Positions 30,487-38,774 are shown, counted from the first letter of the stretch. The stretch is DNA of 64,000 nt from Palsa-739 sp035532535 (GCA_035532535.1 DATKQT010000036.1:1-64000); one strand, 5' to 3'. Notes: generated by a model from the letters alone, not told the origin. Numbers and translations: made by a program.

Positions 30487-31308
30487 ATGGATGGGAGAGC
30501 CGTGGGCGTTTTCGACTCCGGAGTGGGCGGCCTGACCGTCCTCCACGAGTGCCTCGTCACCTTGCCGCATGAGGACTTCGTCTATCTCGGCGACCATGCG
30601 CGGCTGCCGTACGGCCCGCGGCCGCTCGCGCAGCTGCGTGGGTTCGCGCGCGAGATCGGCGCGTTTCTCGAGGCGCAGGACGTCAAGCTGATCGTCGTCG
30701 CCTGCAACAGCGCGACGTCGGCTGCGATGCCGCAGCTCCAGTCCGAGCTGTCGGTGCCGGTCATCGGCGTGATCGCGCCCGAGGCGCGCGCGGCGGTGCA
30801 GGCGACACGCAACCGTCGCGTCGGCCTGCTCGCGACGCAGGCGACGGTCGACGCCGGCCGCTACGGCGACCTCGTGCGTGCGCTCGACGCCGGCGTCGAG
30901 CTGCATTCGGTCGCGTGCGCGCGGCTCGTTCCGCTGATCGAGAGCGACGATCCATACGGCGACGAGACCGAGGAGGCGGTGCGCGAGTGCACGGCGCCGC
31001 TGAAGGATGCGGGTGTCGACACAGTGATCCTCGGGTGCACGCACTATCCGCTCATCCGGCCGCTGTTTCAGCGCGTCTTCGGTCGCGACGTGACGCTCGT
31101 CTTCTCGGCCGAGGAAACCGCACGCGAGGTGTCCGACACGCTCGCGCGCAAGCGGATCGAGAACGACGCAGCGCGCACGGGCGTGTACCGGTTCCTCACC
31201 ACCGGCGATCCCGCGGCGTTCCGCGAGATGGGACGCCGCTTCCTCCAGCTCCCGATCGCCGACGTCGAGCACGTCGCCGTGTCGCGCCTCGAGGGGGCGG
31301 CGGCGTGA
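30487..31308 (+). CDS. murI: Glutamate racemase
   Basis: A 273-aa cofactor-independent racemase that makes D-glutamate for peptidoglycan. Both catalytic cysteines are seen: VVACNSATSA (about Cys78) and ILGCTHYPLI. The N-terminal VGVFDSGVGGLTVL and LGDHARLPYG are diagnostic. ATG 30487 is set by TACGAT 8 nt ahead; a longer upstream reading would run into the divergent hydrolase. First gene of murI-rph-mgtC-rdgB, with a 4-nt overlap to rph. Confidence 0.96.
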   Translation: MDGRAVGVFDSGVGGLTVLHECLVTLPHEDFVYLGDHARLPYGPRPLAQLRGFAREIGAFLEAQDVKLIVVACNSATSAAMPQLQSELSVPVIGVIAPEARAAVQATRNRRVGLLATQATVDAGRYGDLVRALDAGVELHSVACARLVPLIESDDPYGDETEEAVRECTAPLKDAGVDTVILGCTHYPLIRPLFQRVFGRDVTLVFSAEETAREVSDTLARKRIENDAARTGVYRFLTTGDPAAFREMGRRFLQLPIADVEHVAVSRLEGAAA

Positions 31309-32018
31309 GTCGCGCGGACGGAAGGAAGACGGACGAGCTGCGCTTTCTCACGTTCGAGCCCGACTATCTCGAGCAGCCGCACGGCTCCGTGCTCGTCACG
31401 CAGGGCAAGACGATCGTCCTCTGCACCGCGATGATCCAGGAGGAGGTGCCGCGCTGGCTCCGCAACCAGGGGCGCGGCTGGATCACGGCCGAGTACTCGT
31501 TGCTGCCGGCTTCGACCGGAGACCGCGTCGAGCGTGAGGCCTCGCGCGGGAAGCAGCAGGGACGGACGGTGGAGATCCAGCGGCTCATCGGCCGCGCAAT
31601 GCGTTCAGTCGCGGATTTCCGCGCGCTCGGCGAGCGCACGATGTGGCTCGACTGCGACGTCCTGCAGGCCGACGGTGGCACCCGCTGCGCCGCGATCTGC
31701 GGCGCATACGTCGCGGGCCGCCGCGCGCTTGACCGCTTCGGGCTCTCCCGCGCGTTCGCGGACTCCGTCGCCGCCGTCTCGGTCGGCGTCGTCGAAGGCG
31801 TGCCGATGCTCGACCTCGACTACTCGGAGGACTCGAACGCGGACACGGACATGAACGTCGTCATGACCGGCGACGGCCGGTTGATCGAGGTGCAGGCGAC
31901 GGCGGAGAAGGATCCGTTCACACGGGAGCGGCTCGACGAGCTGCTCGAGCTTGCAACGGCCGGAATCGCCGAGATCGGCGAGCGCCAGGCGGAGGCCACG
32001 GCTGTCGCCCTTCCTTAG
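31305..32018 (+). CDS. rph: Ribonuclease PH
   Basis: A 237-aa phosphorolytic 3'-5' exoribonuclease that trims tRNA precursors. Family blocks: RADGRKTDELR, CTAMIQEEVPRW, the RNA-binding EYSLLPAST and RTVEIQRLIGRAMRS, CDVLQADGGTR and LDLDYSEDSNADTDMNVVMT (cut). Length is normal. GTG 31305 overlaps the murI stop (GTGA). Confidence 0.96.
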   Translation: MSRADGRKTDELRFLTFEPDYLEQPHGSVLVTQGKTIVLCTAMIQEEVPRWLRNQGRGWITAEYSLLPASTGDRVEREASRGKQQGRTVEIQRLIGRAMRSVADFRALGERTMWLDCDVLQADGGTRCAAICGAYVAGRRALDRFGLSRAFADSVAAVSVGVVEGVPMLDLDYSEDSNADTDMNVVMTGDGRLIEVQATAEKDPFTRERLDELLELATAGIAEIGERQAEATAVALP

Positions 32019-32697
32019 CGCCATCGCCGCGCTCAGCTGGCCGCACGTGCTCCTGCGACTCTCCGTCGCGGCCGGGCTCGGCGGGGCGATCGGCTTCGAG
32101 CGCGAGCTGCGCGAGCGGCAGGCCGGCCTGCGCACGCACCTCGTCGTCGCCCTTGGGGCGGCGCTCTTCACGCTCGTTTCCGCCTACGGCTTCCGCGACG
32201 TGCTCGAGCAGGGGCAGGTGGTTGCCGACCCGACGCGGATAGCCGCGCAGATCGTCAGCGGGATCGGCTTCCTCGGTGCCGGCGCGATCATCCGGCAGGG
32301 TCTCTCTGTCCGGGGACTGACGACGGCGGCGACGCTCTGGCTCGTGGCCGCCATCGGGATGGCGTCCGGCGCCGGCTACTACGACGGCGCCCTCATCGCG
32401 ACGCTCGGCGCGCTGTTCACGCTCGGCCCGCTCCGCATCCTCGCCTACCGCGTGATCCGCCAGTACCGGGCCGAGATCGACCGCCTGCTCGTCGAGATTC
32501 CGGCAGGTGGGAGCCCCGCTCCGCTCCTCGAAGCGGTGGAGCGGCAAGGCGGCCGCGTCGTCTCGCTCGAGATCGAGCAGGAGGGCGACCGGCGCTCGGT
32601 AGCGATGCTCATCGAGCTGCTCGGCGCGACGGCTCCCGCGATCGTGGCCGGCGTCGCGGAGATCGACGGCGTCCTCGAGGTGCGATGGACGGAATAA
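31951..32697 (+). CDS. MgtC family membrane protein
   Basis: An inner-membrane protein with about five helices and a soluble ACT-like tail. The MgtC signature is clear: GGAIGFERELRERQAGLRTH, IVSGIGFLGAGAIIRQG, VRGLTTAATLWLVAA. MgtC proteins influence Mg2+ homeostasis and F-ATPase in other bacteria. The start is uncertain. TTG 31951 would overlap rph by 68 nt; GTG 32047 would cut the first helix. Homology suggests a start near codon 32002, a CTG with GGAGG (31991-31995) at 6-nt spacing, so a CTG start is possible. Confidence 0.85.
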   Translation: MQRPESPRSASARRRPRLSPFLSAIAALSWPHVLLRLSVAAGLGGAIGFERELRERQAGLRTHLVVALGAALFTLVSAYGFRDVLEQGQVVADPTRIAAQIVSGIGFLGAGAIIRQGLSVRGLTTAATLWLVAAIGMASGAGYYDGALIATLGALFTLGPLRILAYRVIRQYRAEIDRLLVEIPAGGSPAPLLEAVERQGGRVVSLEIEQEGDRRSVAMLIELLGATAPAIVAGVAEIDGVLEVRWTE

Positions 32698-33584
32698 GGG
32701 CGATCCTGTGCTCGCGGAACGCGCACAAGGCGCGCGAGCTGGAGCGGTTGCTCCCGGGCTGGACGATCGAGCCGCTCGATGCAGAAGGATGGCCCGAGGA
32801 GACCGGCACGGCGTATGTCGAGAACGCGCGCGCGAAAGCGCAGTTCGGGCGCGAGATGCTCGGGCCCGACCGCACGTACGTCGGCGAGGACTCGGGCCTC
32901 GAGGTCGCCGCGCTCGGTGGCCGTCCGGGTATCGAGTCTGCGCGGTACGCACCCGAGGGCGCGCCTGCGATCGCGAAGCTGCTCGCGGAGCTCGACGGCG
33001 TCGACGAGCGCGCGGCTCGATACGTGTCGGAGCTCGTCTGTCTGATGCCGGACGGCGAGGTGCGCGGGACCGGCACGCTCGAGGGACGGATCGCCGGCGA
33101 GTCACGTGGCGCCGAGGGGTTCGGCTATGACCCGGTGTTCGTCCCCGGCGGCGCGGCACGCACCGTGGCCGAGCTCGGCAACGCCTGGAAGGAGCGCAAC
33201 TCGCATCGCGCCCGTGCGGCGCGCGCGCTGCTCGCGGCGCTCGGCGCGACGTTCGTCCTCGTCGCTGCCGGCTGTGGCGGCATGGACAGAGACACGAAGA
33301 AGGTGCTGCGTGCCTTCTTCGCCGGCGCTCCGATCGTGCGCGCGCTCGGCGAGCGCTTCCCACACAAGCCCGGCACGCTCCCGTGTGTGCTGCACGACAA
33401 GGGTGTGACGCTGCAGGCGACGTGCGCGACCGACATCTCCCTCGTTCAACCCGCGCGCGCGGTCGTGACGCTCACCGAAGCCTGGAACCACGGTGCGAAG
33501 GCGCACACGTGGTTCTTCTTCATCCGCCGCGACGGCACGGTGCAGTCAGTGATTCAAGAAGGCGCTCCTGCGCCGCGCCGCTGA
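32685..33584 (+). CDS. RdgB/HAM1 XTP/dITP pyrophosphatase fused to a lipoprotein-like domain
   Basis: Residues 1-180 are a complete RdgB/HAM1 pyrophosphatase that removes non-canonical purine nucleotides: CSRNAHKARELE, GEDSGLEVAALGG (catalytic Asp), GFGYDPVF and the terminal NSHRARAA. The frame then continues through a hydrophobic stretch (about 181-196) ending in VLVAAGC at Cys197, which looks exactly like a lipoprotein signal with a basic n-region, and a ~100-aa domain with two more cysteines. Ordinary RdgB ends near residue 190-200. Either two genes fused by loss of a stop, or the second part is also translated separately. It overlaps mgtC by 13 nt. Confidence 0.85.
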   Translation: MDGIRAILCSRNAHKARELERLLPGWTIEPLDAEGWPEETGTAYVENARAKAQFGREMLGPDRTYVGEDSGLEVAALGGRPGIESARYAPEGAPAIAKLLAELDGVDERAARYVSELVCLMPDGEVRGTGTLEGRIAGESRGAEGFGYDPVFVPGGAARTVAELGNAWKERNSHRARAARALLAALGATFVLVAAGCGGMDRDTKKVLRAFFAGAPIVRALGERFPHKPGTLPCVLHDKGVTLQATCATDISLVQPARAVVTLTEAWNHGAKAHTWFFFIRRDGTVQSVIQEGAPAPRR

Positions 33585-34363
33585 GTGGTCCACCAGTTCA
33601 GCTCGGCGCCGAGGACGATGACGTTCGCCATCACGTACAGCCAGATGAGGAGGATGGCCGGGCCGCCGAGCACGCGCAGCGTGACGTTCACGTCCGCGAG
33701 GCGGATGAAGATCGGCAGCACCTGGAACGACGCCTCGAGGATGATGGCTCCCATGACGGAGCCGGGCAGCACCTCGCGCACGGTGAGCGACGCGTTCGGA
33801 AGCAGCCGGTAGACGGCGAGGAGGAACAGGAAGACGCCGAGGAGCGATACCGCCACGGACAGCGTGTACGCAATGACGGCGTCGCCGACGAATCCCGGTG
33901 CGTAGCGCTTGAGGACCTCGACGCCGAGCGCGCCTACGACGAGGCTCGAGAACAACGTGACGAGCACGCTCGCCATCAGCGCCGCCGCCACGGTCTTGCC
34001 GCGCAGGAACGGACGGTTCGGCCGTCCGTACACGATGTTGAATGCCGACTCGAGCGCGCTGAACAGCGAGAGCGACGACCAGAGCAGGCCGACGCCGCCG
34101 ATGATGCCGAGCGTCGCGGCGTTTTCCTGCACCCTGCGAACGAGCGTCAGGATGCTCTGCAGCGAACTGCCGGGGAACGCGCGCTTCAGCTCCCGCACGA
34201 GGAAGTCGGAGGCGTCGGCGCGATGGGCGAGGCCGAGCAGCGAGAGCGAGAGGAAGATGAGGGGGACGAACGACAGCAGCGCGAAGTAGGCCACCATCGC
34301 GGCCAGATGGGTGCCGCGGTCGGCGAAGAACTTCGCGAAGAGCGCCCGCTTCCTGAGTCGCAT
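33554..34363 (-). CDS. YihY/virulence factor BrkB family membrane protein
   Basis: A 269-aa inner-membrane protein with six predicted helices. Typical blocks: HLAAMVAYFALLSFVPLIF, a central IIGGVGLLWSSLSLFSALES, and LLIWLYVMANVIVLGAELNW at the C-terminus. Function in the family is unsettled (once misassigned as RNase BN). CAAACT lies 6 nt before ATG 34363. Its 3' end overlaps rdgB by 31 bp, convergent. Confidence 0.9.
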   Translation of the reverse strand: MRLRKRALFAKFFADRGTHLAAMVAYFALLSFVPLIFLSLSLLGLAHRADASDFLVRELKRAFPGSSLQSILTLVRRVQENAATLGIIGGVGLLWSSLSLFSALESAFNIVYGRPNRPFLRGKTVAAALMASVLVTLFSSLVVGALGVEVLKRYAPGFVGDAVIAYTLSVAVSLLGVFLFLLAVYRLLPNASLTVREVLPGSVMGAIILEASFQVLPIFIRLADVNVTLRVLGGPAILLIWLYVMANVIVLGAELNWWTTQRRGAGAPS

Positions 34364-34399
34364 CGGCTCAGTTTGGCACCGTGCTAGCCTCGACCACCG

Positions 34400-34786
34400 A
34401 TGGACGCGGCCCAGGCACTCGCCGATCTGACCGAGATCTCCTCGCAGGTGGAGGCCGCCGTGCTGTTCGACGAGACCGGCGAGGTGACCGGTTCCACACT
34501 TTCGGGCCAGCAGGACGCCGCGGCGCTCGCTCGCGCCGCCGGCGAGCTGCTGGCGCGCGCGGCGTCGTTCGGTGACGGCGGCGAGGTCACGCAGGTCGAG
34601 GCTTCGACGCCGACCGGCAGCGTGTTCGTCGTCCGCGAGGGGTCGCGCCGGATTGCGGCCACCACGGCCGCGGACCCGACGACCGGCCTCGTCTTCTACG
34701 ACCTCAAGAGCTGCCTGCGTGACAGCGCGCCGGAGGCAAAGCCGCGACGCAAGCGCGCACCGAAGAAGGACGACGATGAAACGTAA
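34400..34786 (+). CDS. Roadblock/LC7-like protein
   Basis: A 128-aa protein with a roadblock/LC7 (longin-like) fold pattern: AQALADLTEISSQVEAAVLFDE, then VTGSTLSGQQDAAALARAA, and GSVFVVREGSRRIAATT. A basic tail (AKPRRKRAPKKDDDE) may bind nucleic acid or acidic partners. In bacteria such proteins are partners of small Ras-like GTPases (MglA/MglB type) but no GTPase is nearby. TAGCCT stands 9 nt before ATG 34400. It overlaps the next gene by 11 nt. Confidence 0.65.
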   Translation: MDAAQALADLTEISSQVEAAVLFDETGEVTGSTLSGQQDAAALARAAGELLARAASFGDGGEVTQVEASTPTGSVFVVREGSRRIAATTAADPTTGLVFYDLKSCLRDSAPEAKPRRKRAPKKDDDET

Positions 34787-34985
34787 GGCGCTCGGCCTCT
34801 TCGGGTTCGGGACGGGGCTCTTTGCGGGCAGCGTCCTCTACCGGCGGACGCTCGCGCGCCGCCGCGAACGCGTGGATGTCTACTTCGACGACGGATCGAT
34901 GATCACGTTCGACGACGGGTCGCCGGAGGCGGACGCGCTTCTCCCGATCGCGCGCGACGCCCTTTCGGCAGCCAAGCACTCGTGA
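34776..34985 (+). CDS. Small protein with N-terminal hydrophobic segment, 69 aa
   Basis: 69 residues: KRKALGLFGFGTGLFAGSVL forms a basic-hydrophobic N-terminus (a short membrane anchor), followed by YRRTLARRRERVDVYFDDGS and an acidic DGSPEADALL tail. ATG 34776 has AAGGA about 7 nt upstream inside the roadblock gene. Unknown function; position between the roadblock gene and pyrE suggests co-expression only. Confidence 0.6.
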   Translation: MKRKALGLFGFGTGLFAGSVLYRRTLARRRERVDVYFDDGSMITFDDGSPEADALLPIARDALSAAKHS

Positions 34986-35539
34986 ACGACGCGGAGCTCC
35001 GCTCGGCGCTCGTCGAGCACGCGTACCTCGAGGGCGATTTCGTCCTCCGCTCCGGCCGTCGGTCGAAGTACTACCTCGACAAGTACCGCTTCGAGACCAG
35101 GCCCGACATCCTGCGGGCGCTCGGAAAGCGGATCGCCGCCGAGGTCGAGGCGCACGCGCCGGATGCGACACGCCTCGCGGCGCCCGAGCTGGGCGCGGTC
35201 GCGCTCGCGGCTGCCGCATCGCTCGAATCGGGCTTGCCGTTCGTCATCGTCCGCAAGGCGGCGAAGGAATACGGCACCGGCAACCGTCTCGAGGGACCGT
35301 ACGAGGAGGGCGAGTGCTTGTGCCTCGTGGAGGACGTCGTCACCTCCGGTGGCGCACTCCTCGACTCGGTCGACGCGCTGCGCGACGCGGGCCTCCTCGT
35401 GCAGACCGCGGTGTGCGTCGTCGACCGCGAAGAAGGCGGTGCGGATGCTCTTGCACGCCGCGCCGTGCGGCTGCGCCCTATCTTTCGGGCAGGAGAGCTC
35501 TTGGCAGAGGCGAAAAGCCCCGCAAAACCGCTTGGTTGA
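34982..35539 (+). CDS. pyrE: Orotate phosphoribosyltransferase
   Basis: A 185-aa type I PRTase that joins orotate and PRPP to give OMP. The PRPP loop is LVEDVVTSGGALLDSVDALR, and the flexible catalytic loop contains VRKAAKEYGTGNRLEG with its lysines. KYYLDKYRFETRP forms the N-terminal orotate region. GTG 34982 overlaps the preceding gene by 4 nt. pyrF follows 450 bp downstream with HU between them. Confidence 0.95.
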   Translation: MNDAELRSALVEHAYLEGDFVLRSGRRSKYYLDKYRFETRPDILRALGKRIAAEVEAHAPDATRLAAPELGAVALAAAASLESGLPFVIVRKAAKEYGTGNRLEGPYEEGECLCLVEDVVTSGGALLDSVDALRDAGLLVQTAVCVVDREEGGADALARRAVRLRPIFRAGELLAEAKSPAKPLG

Positions 35540-35564
35540 GCGGGACCGGGACCCCTGGTAGGGT
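35536..35564 (+). promoter_or_regulatory. Full promoter of the HU gene
   Basis: -35 TTGAGC (35536-35541), 17-bp spacer, -10 TAGGGT (35559-35564). Transcription would start near 35571, giving a leader of about 37 nt with the strong Shine-Dalgarno AGGAGGAG (35594-35601) 6-7 nt before GTG 35608. One of the few clearly leadered genes in the window. Confidence 0.7.
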
Positions 35565-35607
35565 CACTCAGGCGCGTAGAACCGATCAACGACAGGAGGA
35601 GAGGCAC

Positions 35608-35898
35608 GTGACCAAGCAGGAGTTTGTGAACGAGGTCGCGAGGCGTAGCCAGCTGACGGCGCGCGATGCAGGCAAGGCGGTCGACGCGTTCCTCGAGACG
35701 ATCACGGACACGCTGAAGAGCGGGGGCGACGTTGCCTTCACCGGTTTCGGCAAGTTCTCGAGCCAGCATCGTGCGGCTCGCACCGGCGTCAATCCCCGGA
35801 ACCCGACCGAGAAGGTGCACATCCCGGCCGCGCAGGTTCCGAAGTTCTCGGCCGGCAGTGCGCTCAAGGCCGCCGTCAAGGGCGGCAGCGGCAGCTAG
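35608..35898 (+). CDS. HU family DNA-binding protein
   Basis: A 96-aa nucleoid protein. TKQEFVNEVARRSQLT opens the helical dimerisation part; DVAFTGFGKFSSQHRAART and the DNA-arm signature GVNPRNPTEKVHIPA follow; FSAGSALKAAVK closes it. The HU dimer bends and wraps DNA. Length and the short Gly/Ser tail are normal for HU, without the long Lys-rich tail of mycobacterial HupB. It has its own promoter and a strong hairpin after it. Confidence 0.95.
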   Translation: MTKQEFVNEVARRSQLTARDAGKAVDAFLETITDTLKSGGDVAFTGFGKFSSQHRAARTGVNPRNPTEKVHIPAAQVPKFSAGSALKAAVKGGSGS

Positions 35899-35928
35899 TC
35901 AGCCCGGGCACGTCTCCTCCGAGGATCT

Positions 35929-35956
35929 GTGAAGGGCCGCGAAAGCGGCCCTTCAC
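35929..35956 (+). terminator. Perfect 12-bp hairpin after the HU gene
   Basis: GTGAAGGGCCGC (35929-35940), tetraloop GAAA, GCGGCCCTTCAC (35945-35956). Very stable, 30 nt after the HU stop, no U-tract. Its right arm end also forms part of the -35 of pyrF. Confidence 0.75.
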
Positions 35957-35980
35957 GCATTCCGAGGCCCTCAGTACATT
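35952..35980 (+). promoter_or_regulatory. Promoter of pyrF overlapping the HU terminator
   Basis: -35 TTCACG (35952-35957), 17-bp spacer, -10 TACATT (35975-35980), then 8 nt to GTG 35989. The -35 uses the last bases of the HU hairpin stem. Confidence 0.5.
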
Positions 35981-35988
35981 GGGCTCAG

Positions 35989-36897
35989 GTGTCTCGTGTT
36001 GCCGTGACGCACTTCGCAGACCGCATCGCCGAGGCGGTCGAGCGCAAGCGGAGCCAGGTGGTCGTCGGCCTCGACCCGGTTCTCGACCAGCTGCCGGTCG
36101 AGCTGCGCGGGGAGACCATGCTCCCGCGCGAGCACGCCGCGGCCGCATGCGCGCGCTTCTGCTGCGGGATCATCGACGCAGTCGCTCCCTACGCGGTGGC
36201 GGTGAAGCCGCAGCTCGCGTTCTTCGAGGCGCTCGGAGCCGACGGCATGCGCGCGCTCGAGGACGTCTGCGACTACGCACGCGCGGCGGAGCTGCTCGTG
36301 ATCGCAGACGCGAAGCGCGGCGACATCGGCTCGACCGCGCGTGCGTATGCGGCGGCGTTCGTCGAGCCGCGCGGCGATGCACCGCCGCTCGCCGACGCGG
36401 TGACGGTGAATCCGTATCTGGGCCGCGACGCGCTCGAGCCGTTCCTGGCCGCGTGCCGCCGTGAAGGCGCCGGGCTCTTCTGCCTCGTGAAGACGTCGAA
36501 TGCGGGCGGCGCCGACGTGCAGGACGTGCGGCTCTCGGATGGGACGTTGCTGTGGCAGCACGTCGCCGGGCTCGTGGGCGAATGGGGCGAGGACCTCCTC
36601 GGCGAAGGTGGCCTGTCGGCCGTCGGCGCAGTCGTGGGCGCCACGTTCCCGCGCGAGGTCGCGGAGGCGCGCCGTCTGCTCCCGCGGGCCGTTCTGCTGC
36701 TTCCCGGCGTCGGAGCACAGGGAGGGAAGCCCTCCGATCTCGCTCCGGCGTTCACGAGCGGCCCTGCCAGCGCGCTCGTCTCGGCCTCCCGGTCGATCCT
36801 CTACGCCTCCCGGAACGTGACCGACGACTGGCGCGGGGCGGCCGGCGGCGCGGCTGCGCGGCTCGCGCACGACGTCTGGGCGGCGTCCGCCTGGTGA
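35989..36897 (+). CDS. pyrF: Orotidine 5'-phosphate decarboxylase, type 2
   Basis: A 302-aa TIM-barrel enzyme for the last step of UMP synthesis. Type 2 signatures: VVVGLDPVLDQLP, VKPQLAFFEALG, IADAKRGDIGSTARAYA (catalytic Lys-Asp-Lys region), AVTVNPYLGRDAL and FCLVKTSNAGG; phosphate-binding LLPGVGAQGG. The chosen start GTG 35989 follows the TACATT box; a longer frame runs back into the HU hairpin and is rejected. Confidence 0.94.
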   Translation: MSRVAVTHFADRIAEAVERKRSQVVVGLDPVLDQLPVELRGETMLPREHAAAACARFCCGIIDAVAPYAVAVKPQLAFFEALGADGMRALEDVCDYARAAELLVIADAKRGDIGSTARAYAAAFVEPRGDAPPLADAVTVNPYLGRDALEPFLAACRREGAGLFCLVKTSNAGGADVQDVRLSDGTLLWQHVAGLVGEWGEDLLGEGGLSAVGAVVGATFPREVAEARRLLPRAVLLLPGVGAQGGKPSDLAPAFTSGPASALVSASRSILYASRNVTDDWRGAAGGAAARLAHDVWAASAW

Positions 36898-37193
36898 GGC
36901 AGTACGCGGCACCGGCGGCGTCACTTCTCGCGGTGACCGCGGCGGTGCTTGCCATCCACTACGGGCTCCAGCAGCATTCGCCGGCTGCTACGCCGGCGGT
37001 GACACAGACGGTCCCGGCCCGGCCGCGGGTCAAGCGCACGGCCGCCTTCACGCGTGTCTACATCGTGCAGCGCGGCGACAGCTTCTCGGTCATCGCGGCG
37101 AAGACGCACACGAGCGTTGCCCGCCTCGAGCAGCTCAACCCGGGGGTTAGCCCGACCGCTCTGCGGGTCGGCCAGCGGCTCAAGGTGAAGTAG
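36894..37193 (+). CDS. Exported or anchored LysM-domain protein, 99 aa
   Basis: An N-terminal hydrophobic helix (AASLLAVTAAVLAIHYGLQ) serves as signal or anchor, followed by a Pro/Thr-rich linker and one LysM domain (VYIVQRGDSFSVIAAKTHTS ... LNPGVSPTALRVGQRLKV). LysM binds peptidoglycan N-acetylglucosamine. GTG 36894 overlaps the pyrF stop. The next object is a decayed peptidoglycan carboxypeptidase gene, so this was probably a small cell-wall operon. Confidence 0.88.
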   Translation: MRQYAAPAASLLAVTAAVLAIHYGLQQHSPAATPAVTQTVPARPRVKRTAAFTRVYIVQRGDSFSVIAAKTHTSVARLEQLNPGVSPTALRVGQRLKVK

Positions 37194-37199
37194 CCTTCC

Positions 37200-37824
37200 G
37201 CCGGCACGCGCCGGGGATCGCTCGTCCTCGTGCTCGCGCTGGGCGTTGCAGGATCGGCTCGCGCTGCTCCTCCGAGCGTCGACGCACGCGTCTACACGGT
37301 CGTCAATGCGTCGAACGGACGGTCCTCGCGTCCTCGAACGCGCACGAACAGTTGCCGATCGCGAGCATCACGAAGCTGATGACCGTGATCGTCGCGCTCC
37401 AGCACCTGCGGTCGGACGACGACGTGACCGTGACGGCGAAGGCGGCGCGCGTCGGCGAGGAGCGCATCCCGCTACGTGCGGGGCAGGTGCTGCCGCCGAC
37501 GCTCTTGCCGCCGGCGCGTCCGGCGACGACGTGCCGCTCTTCGGTATGGGCGCACGTCGTTGTGCGCTTGTCGCGACCCGGCCGTTCGTGCGCGTCGTCC
37601 CCGCCGGCCGGTCGGTGGTCGAGCGCGTGGTCGCGCCCTCGGCGGTGACTCTCCCCGTCCATCGCGGCCGGCAGCTCGGCCGTGTCACGGTCTGGGCCGG
37701 CGGCAACCTCCTCGGATCGAGGCCGTTGCTCGCTGCGCGCTCCGTTTCTCGGCCCGGGCTCGGCGGGCGTCTACGCTGGTATGCGACGCGAACCGTGAAA
37801 GACCTCTGGGGCCTCATCCCGTGA
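37200..37824 (+). pseudogene. Decayed D-alanyl-D-alanine carboxypeptidase (peptidase S11)
   Basis: Three pieces of a DacA-like protein lie in three frames. Frame 0 (37200-37318): signal peptide (SLVLVLALGVAGSARAAPPS) and VDARVYTVVNASNG. After a one-base loss near 37318, frame 2 gives TVLASSNAHEQLPIASITKL with the catalytic SxxK as SITK, through RVGEERIPLRAGQ. From about 37495, frame 1 gives ADALAAGASGDDVPLF, then jumps to the C-terminal domain (RPFVRVVPAGRSVVERVV ... KDLWGLIP). The segments with the SxN and KTG motifs are deleted and no start codon remains. About 620 nt against an expected ~1150. Inactive. Confidence 0.8.
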
Positions 37825-38774
37825 TCGTCACCGTCACCCTCAACGCAGCCGTCGACCGCACGCTCACCGTGCCGAACGTGCAGCTCGGGCACCGTCACCG
37901 TGCGAGCGCGAGCTTCACGTCGGCCGGAGGCAAGGGCATCAACGTCGCGCGCGCGCTGAAGACGCTCGAGACGCCGGTGATCGCCACCGGCCTCGCAGGC
38001 GGCCGCACCGGCGAGCGGATCGTGGAAGAGCTCGCCCTCGAGGCGATCCTCAACGACTTCGTTCGCATCACCGACGAGTCGCGCACGTCGACCGCCGTCG
38101 TCGATCCGACCGGCGGGTCGATGACCGAAATCTACGAGTGGGGCCCTGCGGTGCGGGCCGAGGAGCTGGACATGCTGCTCGACAAGCTGCGCTACCTCTC
38201 GCGCGTCGCGTCGTTCGTCGTCTTCTCCGGCTCGCTGCCGCGCGACGTCGACGACGATTTCTATGCGGAGGCGATCCGTGAGCTGAACCGTCGTGGCGTG
38301 CCGAGCGTCGTCGACACCGAGGGCGAGCCGTTGCGGGTTGCCGTCGAGGCCGAGCCGTTCCTCGTCTCGCCGAACCAGCGCGAGGCGGAGAGCCTCGTGG
38401 GGCAGGAGTTCTCCGACGACGCCGACTTCCTCATGGCCCTCGACACGATCGCCGATCTCGGGGCGCGGAACGTGATCATCACGCAGGAGACCTCGTGCTT
38501 CGCGCTCGTGCGCGAGGAGCGCACGCTGCGCCGGCTGCGTGCGTCGATCGAGCGCGTCGAGCCGATCGCGTCCGTCGGCGCCGGCGACGTCTTGCTGGCC
38601 GGCTTCCTCGCCGCCCGCTTCAACGACCAGCCGGTCGAGGATGCGCTGCGCAGCGCGGTCGGCTGCGCCGCTGCGTCCGTGCTCGAGGTAGGTGCGGGCC
38701 GGTTCGACCCGCGCGAGGCGAGCCGTCTCGCGGCCGACGTCCAGCTCGAAGAGCTAGCGCCAGTCTCCGCTTGA
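37821..38774 (+). CDS. PfkB-family sugar kinase, 1-phosphofructokinase-like
   Basis: A 317-aa PfkB kinase. VTVTLNAAVDRTLTVPN at the N-terminus and SAGGKGINVARALKTLE are typical of FruK/LacC; the catalytic-site signature is ASVGAGDVLLAGFLAA. FruK phosphorylates fructose-1-phosphate and LacC tagatose-6-phosphate; no PTS genes are near, so the substrate is open. GTG 37821 overlaps the stop of the pseudogene, suggesting an old operon link. The 3' end overlaps the minus-strand gene by 21 bp. Confidence 0.85.
   Translation: MIVTVTLNAAVDRTLTVPNVQLGHRHRASASFTSAGGKGINVARALKTLETPVIATGLAGGRTGERIVEELALEAILNDFVRITDESRTSTAVVDPTGGSMTEIYEWGPAVRAEELDMLLDKLRYLSRVASFVVFSGSLPRDVDDDFYAEAIRELNRRGVPSVVDTEGEPLRVAVEAEPFLVSPNQREAESLVGQEFSDDADFLMALDTIADLGARNVIITQETSCFALVREERTLRRLRASIERVEPIASVGAGDVLLAGFLAARFNDQPVEDALRSAVGCAAASVLEVGAGRFDPREASRLAADVQLEELAPVSA

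Noticed and set aside
35929..35988. An N-terminal extension of pyrF starting at 35929.
   Set aside because: It would translate the HU terminator hairpin; GTG 35989 with TACATT 8 nt ahead fits promoter and homology.
37246..37824. A 192-codon frame that could be annotated as an intact gene.
   Set aside because: Only its second half resembles a carboxypeptidase C-terminus; the conserved pieces are in three frames, so a pseudogene is the better call.
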